From NCBI GenBank assembly GCA_950295325.1, contig OX485807.1, forward strand, positions 11,993,001 through 12,057,000: a stretch of 64,000 nucleotides of DNA. Reading direction: 5' to 3'. Position 1 is the first letter of the stretch, and the number at the start of each line of letters is the position of its first letter. A program made the translations under genes and the position numbers. This document shows, one piece after another, positions 57,353-64,000 of the stretch. A model generated the notes under the pieces. It did no database searches. It saw only the letters and a list, made by a program, of their open reading frames with translations, and was not told where the DNA came from. The stretch comes from Polytrichum commune (taxonomy: Eukaryota > Streptophyta > Polytrichopsida > Polytrichales > Polytrichaceae).

Positions 57353-57735
57353 AGGTAGATGGGTCTTAAATGGTCAATTTTATTTAGTAGTCCACTTCTC
57401 CTAGGATATGGAACACGTGATTAGTGAAAGATGAAATGCAAATCGAAGTTGAGGTCATGGCCACTTTCCTCGTGATTTTCGGAGCTCATGTGAGCATATT
57501 GTTCATTATCGAAGAGAAGATTCCCATGCTCATCAAATGGTCATATCGTTCCCATCTAATTATGTTGATTATTGAGTCCATAATAGTTATCATATTTTGA
57601 GCATGTAAGCCAATATCATTTGAACACATGTCATTTTGATATTCCTTCTTGGAGCCACACCAAACCACCTATCACTCAAATATAGATGTCTCAATAAGAA
57701 AAGTAACCGAATAAGGGATGTCAACCTTACGTGGT
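57353..57735 (-). mobile_element. MITE copy (AAGGTAGATG family), inverted
   Basis: Reverse orientation: GGTAGATGGGTCTTAAATGG at the left end, then CACGTGATTAGTGAAAGATG, TATGTTGATTATTGAGTCCA, TTTGAGCATGTAAGCCAATA, GGAGCCACACCAAACCACCT and TCACTCAAATATAGATGTCT. The right terminus is degraded. Confidence 0.7.
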
Positions 57736-58689
57736 CATGTTGTGGGCATTTTCAACCCCACACACAAGTATGACCGTTGATTCAAAACGGGAACTGTCTC
57801 ATCTAGTAGATTGTCATTTCAAGTTCCATAATCGGAATGTAGATGCAAGCGCTATAGACATGAAGTCGTTATTTTCTCTTTACACGATCATACACATGTA
57901 CCCTTCTACTTGTGTTAATAACCGCTACAAGGATTGAGTGGTCTTACCACTACGAGAGTGGTGTTGTCTTACCCGTACCCTAATTATCCCAATTTACTAT
58001 TCAAAGTTACGCTCTGCAATAACATCTTACTCAAGTTTTTAAGTTTTACTAGCGGAAGTTCAAAGGGTTGTTTGGACATTAGTTAAGAAATCAACAAACA
58101 TGCATTTTTGATAACCATAACCGAATTTGGGGAGGTCCGATTTTCAAATTGGTTATTGCAAATGTTTCATCATAAATTTGCTAATGCAAACATGAGTTTT
58201 GTTGTGTAAATCTAATCGGTAGAAGTTGGAGAACATGAAAAACGAACCAAATAACACCCACATACCCTTATAGAGAGCCATCAACCCCAACATTCACCTT
58301 GAATGTTATTTTTTACCAAAATGTACTATGTAAGTAAAAAGTATCCATGCCTTTTCCAAAACAAATGTTGTGAATCATGACTACAAACTTAGTACTTCGG
58401 AACATTGGTGGATCATAACATTTTCTAAGAAGCAAATATAAGGTAGTGCTACATACACGCTAGGTATGTGGTGGACCCCTGAAAAGGGTGAAGTAGTATT
58501 ACACCCAACGTCATTACCCTAGGGTATGGCTTAGGATGTCTTACGAACAGACACTCTATTCACTCCAGCCCCTAAAAGGGGCCGGAGTTCTTCTTCTTCT
58601 GTGGTGGACCCTGAGAATCAATCTTTATTTTGGCTATGTTGTTGTAAGTACTAAGATACATTGTGGTACGTAGTACAAACCTCATCCAT

Positions 58690-59170
58690 CCCGTCATGTA
58701 CTAGGGCTGCCCAATGTAAACATTAACAATGATGTAAATAACATAACATTACTCGTCTTAGCTATGGCAATCTGTGGATCATGGTTAAGATTCTCGAATG
58801 TTTGGTGTGTTTAGTTGGGGCGGCCTAATGTTGACATCAACAATGATGCAAACAACATAATATTACTTAGCTTAGCCATGGTGTTTTGTGGACCATGGCT
58901 AAGATTCTCGAATGTTTGACGAGTTTAGTTGAGGCTGCTCAATGTTGACATAAACAATGATGTAAAAAACATAACATTACTTAGCTTAGCCATAGCATGG
59001 TGTGGACCATGGTTGAAATTCGCAAATGTTTGGTGAGTTTAGTTGGGGCTGCCCAATGTTGACATCAACGATGATGCAAACAACATTACAATACTCACCT
59101 TAGCCATGGCGTTCTATGGAACTTACCAAACCTTCGCGAATCTTAGCCATGGTCCACAAAACACCATGGC
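58690..59170. repeat. 115-bp tandem repeat, 4 copies
   Basis: (C)AATGTTGACAT(C/A)AACAATG recurs at about 58712, 58827, 58941 and 59055 (114-115 bp apart) with TTAGCTTAGCCATGG, TGTGGACCATGG and TCTCGAATGTTTGGTG. It abuts the TAA target duplication of the next element. Confidence 0.88.
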
Positions 59171-59175
59171 TAAGC

Positions 59176-60399
59176 TAAGGGGCGGTTTACACTATGGACC
59201 ATGAAGTTGGACCAGGGCTCTGCAAGGCAGCTAATTGGCTCTTGAAGTTGTCCCAGGACAACTTCGGTTTACACTAAGGAAAAAATGGCAGAGGGACCAT
59301 GGAGGTTGAGGTCCCCAAAATATAATTTTGAAGGCCTAATAAATGCACTGACATGGTCCAACGGGTTTTGTGTTGAGAAAGGCAAGAGAAGTGGTCTGGT
59401 AGGAAAAGGCAAGGGCCCATGTCAGAGAAATGCCATTTCAAGAATGTTCAAAATCTACCTTTTATGTGCCTTAATTATATTATCACCCATGAGACATACC
59501 AACATTACCTTGCCCTACCCCTTAAACCGGCTTACACGTGTTTCATCAAACAACGCGGGACATCTAGAACTCAAGAATTCAAGCGCAGATTTGTTTTTTT
59601 GGTCTACGAGCTGCAATGTTTGGAATTTGGGGGCGTTTAATATACCTTTGGAGAGGTCTTGAAAATACCTTTCCAACGGTATATTACACACCTCAAAATG
59701 TTTAAAAAATACAACTGCAAAACAAAAAAAACAAAAATATGTAGTCGTTTAGTGACTGTAGATCAGGGTGGTCAAAAGAAGCGCAATGGAAAATATTCTA
59801 ACATTAATTATCAAAGAATTGAAATTTAGTGTTGAGCAAGGTTGGGTGGTAACAACATTAGATATAATCAAACACTAAATATCCTATTTAGTGTAGTGAC
59901 AACACAAGGTACATGTCACATGTAAATTACATGTCACATGTACAAATTGAATCGCTCATTTTCTTTTGTAAAAATTATTGTGAGAAGATTTGCAAGCCAC
60001 ATCTTCGACACATTTAACAAGAAGTGAAGTCAGTTGAAGCCCAAGAGATGACAAGAGAATGATCAAACTTTAAGGCGAAAAGAAGAAAAAACTAAGTAGA
60101 TAAGTGAAGGCATATGTAGGCAAGTGAAGGCAAATTGAAGTCAACAAAATGGTCAAACTTCATTTTTTCCCAAAACTGCCCTTTTTGGGCTTATATTAAA
60201 AAAATCAGCACATCCACTTCTTGCCGCATGGTCATTCCTCTTGGTCCACATTTGGTTTACACCTAATGAGGGGCCCAACGGCTTTGTAAATCATTTTTTT
60301 AAGAACTCGGACCATGAAATGTAGACCATGAACTCGTACCGCGGAATAAGGCATCTTTTGTGGGACGAGTTCATGGTCTATGGTGTAAGCCGCCCCTAA
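59176..60399. mobile_element. PIF/Harbinger-type element, 1218 bp, non-autonomous
   Basis: Element 59179-60396 starts GGGGCGGTTTACACTATGGA then CCATGAA, and ends TTCATGGTCTATGGTGTAAG then CCGCCCC, an inverted repeat with few mismatches. TAA flanks it on both sides (59176-59178 and 60397-60399). The 125-codon frame at 59285 shows no transposase motif. Terminal bases and TWA duplication match the MITE at 24359-24891, so both probably use related transposase. Confidence 0.88.
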
Positions 60400-60404
60400 G
60401 TATT

Positions 60405-61130
60405 GTTATGAAACACTCTCCACCACTTGTAATGTAGTTAAGACCCATGTATGCTAAATTCTTCATCCAAGGGTAGTCCCATAAGGAGCTTATTGATTTT
60501 ATGCCAAATCTTGATACTATTTATTTATCTTAACCCAACAAGATTTTGGTTTTGTTAAGACGACTTATGGGATTAGAGAGGAGGTTGCCAATAGAGTTAC
60601 GCATGCTCCATTATAGGGGTTCAAAATTTAGCTAATTATATGCACATTAGTAGGTATTGAAGGTTATTGGTTGTGAATACTGAAGACCCACATGTCTCTT
60701 GTAGTTGCATTGTTTATTTAAATCATCACCTCAAGATAACCAAGGTATAGCATGCTAGAACCTTGAAATTGACCTGAACCCCACCCACAACCCCTAGATG
60801 TATGGCCCAAAATGAATTATGGGTCAAACATACAACGTACTAAGAAGGGACAATAAAAGTTGTAAAACATGCTAGTACAAGGGTGGAGGCAAGGGGCATT
60901 CACACCATGTGTTGGCAGGTACCAACATTATTTACATACACTACACAGGTCACTCGAGGTCACGGTGTGGCTATTTGACAGTTGGTTCGTGAAACCATAG
61001 TAGGTGATTCAAACAACCTAGTATACCCAACCATGCAAATCATGCTAGCATGATTTAGGGAAAACCAATCCAAAGTCGTGATTAGTATGGTCTACACACA
61101 AAAGCTAGACTGGCTTAAACACGTTGAACC
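60405..61130. other. No gene seen
   Basis: Short frames only. No shared repeat was recognised. Confidence 0.4.
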
Positions 61131-61134
61131 CTCT

Positions 61135-61390
61135 TAAAGTGTACCAAGATTGTGGTATGCTTCACCCTTTTTTCATAGTCCTTGATGCTTCTTTGAATAC
61201 CTATCATGTATCTATTTTACACTTTACTTAGATTTATACTCAAGACTTAGCACAATTATAGATATTATCATTAATGCTTTGTAATTTTAAACGGTAATAT
61301 TGCCTCAAACATGAGTCCTTATGAAATGTAAGGACTCCTTTTTATTTATTCCCTAATTATACACCTTATCATGGTTGGATCCAAACCTAA
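61135..61390 (+). repeat. LTR-like dispersed repeat, copy 2
   Basis: Direct match to 5590-5855 (ACTCAAGACTTAGCACAATT; GAGTCCTTATGAAATGTAAG; ACACCTTATCATGGTTGGAT). No retrotransposon coding part is next to it, so it may be a solo LTR fragment. Confidence 0.5.
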
Positions 61391-61561
61391 ATTGTAGATG
61401 AGATGACTATGGTGGTTTTAGCACTCTCCTCGTTCTTTAAGCTCGTTGATGCTCTAACTTTGGGGGTAAAGTTGTACAAGTCAACGAGAATTGTTAATAC
61501 TTTGGGTCCTTCCTCCTCTTTAAATTAAAAAAATCGTCATGGGATGTGTGAGACACCACAC

Positions 61562-62215
61562 TAAGGGCCAGTTTACACTATGGACCATGAAGTCGGACCA
61601 TGGAAGATGGCCTTTGTCAATGGTCCGAGTTCATGGTCCGATTTTCATGGTCCGACTTCATAAAAATTTATTTTTAAGAGCCTTGGGCCCCTCACTAGGT
61701 GTAAACCGAATGTGGACCAAGAAGAATGACCATACACCAAAATGTGAAGATGTTGATTTCTTTAATACATGCCCAAAAAGGGCAATTTTGAAAAAAAAAA
61801 TCAAGTTTGACCATTCTCTTGTCTTTTCTTGGGCTTCATTTGTCTTCACTTCTTGTTAAATGTGTCAAAGATGTGGCTTGCAAATCTTCTCACAACAAAT
61901 TTTACTAAAAAATGAGCGATTTAATTTGTACATGTTCATTGTAATTTACATGTGACAAGTACCTTGTGTTGTCACTACACTAAATAAGATATTTAGTGTT
62001 TTATTATATTTAATGTTGTTACCACCATACCTTGCTCAACACTAAAGTTCAATTCTTTGATGATTAGTGTTAGAAGATTTCCCACTGCAGTTCTTTTGAC
62101 CACCATGATCTACAGTCACTAAACAACTACAAATGTTTCTTTTTTGTTTTTCAGCTTTAATGTTACATTTTCTTGGGGCATGTAATATACCGTTGGAAAG
62201 GTTGTGAACATGAGC
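61562..62215. mobile_element. Second copy of the 59179-60396 element, inverted and truncated
   Basis: Starts after TAA with GGGCCAGTTTACACTATGGA then CCATGAA. From about 61680 it is the reverse complement of 60390-59660: for example ACTTCTTGTTAAATGTGTC, GCAAATCTTCTCACAA, CTCAACACTAAA(G)TTCAATTC and TATACCGTTGGAAAGGT. Similarity stops at about 62210, so the half corresponding to 59179-59650 is absent. Confidence 0.8.
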
Positions 62216-62900
62216 AAGCCCTCAACTTCAATTCTTAAATTTACATTTTTTTAATGTATTATGGGTTTGAAACTCTATGTTATACATTATCTTATGATCA
62301 ATGATAAAATAAAAGTATACCCACATTTGACATTAATGATCAAAATATTAAAGATGTGTTTGCATCCAAGGAAACCTATACTGTGTATTTAAACCCGAAT
62401 TCTCAATAACATTAAGGTGTTCAATCGGTCGAAAACAATCCACTAGAGGAATGAGGTAATCCCAAGTTAATTCTAGATATGATAACTTTGACACAATAAA
62501 GTAAAATTGAAAGTATGTAGCTCAAATGCATTTTTGTGTGGATGGAGGGGGCTAGATTGGGCCTCTTAGACACCCATAGGTTAGAGTGAGAGGCTTAAAC
62601 TTGATTCTATATGTAGCACAAGCATTGGAGCTACGGAAAGCCGAAGGTGTTGTCAAGGGATTGTTGATACACTACATCATAATTGGGTGCAAGCATGGGA
62701 AACTAGACCAAAAAAGTGCTTTGATGTCCTAAAACCACGATTTGTATGGTCAAACGCCTAAAAATAGTAGCAAAATGTTGTTTAAATTGATGTTTTTTTG
62801 TGTGGTGACTTTTATTGTTGTTTTACTCAAATGTAGAATACCAGGATGAGCTTTCAAAACTTATCATTAAAAGTAATGCTCAAAAGCATATGGTTAGAAG
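62215..62900. other. No gene seen
   Basis: AT-rich, short frames only. Confidence 0.4.
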
Positions 62901-63310
62901 TAGTTTTGGACGTAAATTTCATGACCTTAACTATTTTGGACTTGAATTTTCTTTTCATCTTCCTTGAACTTATTATAAATTTGATGTGATCATCAAAAAT
63001 TTGGTAGAAAACCATCAATTCAATGTAGTTTTATTGTATTTTAAACAAAATTTTGACAATTACTTGTTCAATATGACCACTTGCACACCACTTGCATCGT
63101 CTTCTAAAATATGTAGAGTTTTTTTAAAGTAGTTTTGTCAAAATAAATTGCTTGACTTTGTAGATGTTTACATGTACAAAGTTTTTAAATGTTTTTAAAG
63201 TGTTTACAATATTTTTTTCACAAAAGTCAAAGTTAGTATATAGTTTTGAATCACTTTCACTTAAGAATGTGCAAAGATTAAGAGTTGTCCACTTTACCAT
63301 GCTTCCACCC
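62900..63310 (+). repeat. Dispersed repeat, inverted relative to 7300-7770
   Basis: TGGACGTAAATTTCATGACC at the left and, to the right, CACACCACTTGCATCGTCTT and AAAATATGTAGAGTTTTTTT align with the reverse complement of the left-hand copy over about 400 bp. Confidence 0.6.
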
Positions 63311-64000
63311 AACTTAGAGTGGAAAGTTTGCTAGAAGGAAATACAATCTTGTTCAAATTGTGATTCTAGATGGAAGGGAAAGGTATACATGCATCAAATA
63401 CAACCCCAAAAACAAAAAAAAACAAAACGTTAGAAGGAGCACCAACTTTTACTGTAACATTATCCCAACCAATACTTTTCAAATCAAGCCCTAATTTTGA
63501 TGCGCCTACTAGGCCACACTACCGCACAAGTCACATGCCTCCTTGTCGCATTTGTTAGGTGAGTCCACCCATACTGTTTCAAATGTTGTCCGTGCGCTTG
63601 TTGTAACAACTACCAAGGTGACATGTGTTGCCTATTACGAGTGGAGGTTGTCATGGCGACATTAAAGCCACATCACATGTAACCAAACAACATCCTGTAG
63701 TGTTTGGATACACACATGCTATCATGTAGGTATCATGGCTCCACTCGTGGGATTCCGTCCCATCATCCATCATGGGGGTCATTGTGACCTAATCAATTCC
63801 GTACCCATAGTTGCTTAGTACCAATTCAAAGCTCTCAAACATTTTCTGAAAAAACTATAACAAGGCAATGGGCAGTGCAAGCAAGATTTGTTGCATATTG
63901 GTGGCAGTGAATGATTGTGCTTGGTAGTGGACGTTGTGTGTTCATGGAGAAGCGAGGGGCAAGAAGGCCAACCGGGCCAACGCCGAAATGAATACCACGA
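63311..64000. other. No gene seen
   Basis: Short frames only; the last 60 bases become GC-richer (AGGCCAACCGGGCCAACGCC) at the window edge. Confidence 0.4.

Noticed and set aside
59285-59662. 125-codon frame starting MAEGPWRLRSPKYNFEGL
   Set aside because: Lies inside the Harbinger-type element, absent from its second copy, and shows no DDE transposase or other motif.

Overview
This is a gene-poor, AT-rich, repeat-dense stretch of a nuclear plant genome. The plant call rests on an intron-split cyanase, a half-size ABCG (white-brown) transporter with plant-like motifs, and a mix of LINE, Ty3/gypsy, hAT and PIF/Harbinger-type elements with many foldback MITEs. Long repeat-filled introns and spacers suggest a large genome. 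I cannot place the species; nothing identifies it as a seed plant.

Layout. 1-2753: the first two coding exons (minus strand) of an ABCG paralog that leaves the window on the left, with about eight copies of a 235-bp satellite directly upstream of its start. 4985-8895: a decayed Ty3/gypsy integrase piece, LTR-like sequence, a MITE and other dispersed repeats. 8911-21760: one 12.85-kb LINE in minus orientation, bounded by a perfect 15-bp target-site duplication. It has an ORF1, an ORF2 with an APE-type endonuclease, reverse transcriptase and RNase H, a 3' stem-loop and a (CTTTTT)n tail. Its ORF2 N-terminal region carries two 2A-like (SGDIxPNPGP) modules, and a non-LINE segment lies between ORF1 and ORF2. 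21935-27775: a foldback-like structure whose long inverted arms each contain a different minisatellite; it also holds two clear TIR elements. 27940-41300: transposon relics (a hAT transposase end, MITEs) and several tandem-repeat fields, with no intact gene. 42771-52715: a complete eight-exon ABCG gene of 611 codons. 54026-55914: a complete four-exon cyanase gene (164 aa) on the minus strand, convergent with ABCG. 56000-64000: minisatellites, an inverted pair of Harbinger-like elements and LTR-like sequence.

Only two genes look functional. ABCG is expected to be a membrane exporter, and cyanase converts cyanate plus bicarbonate to ammonia and CO2; nothing ties them functionally. The two ABCG copies are divergently oriented about 40 kb apart and look like an old inverted duplication. 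The most notable points are the duplicated 2A-like modules of the LINE and the single, strikingly GC-rich ABCG exon 7, which lies between two direct copies of one dispersed repeat.
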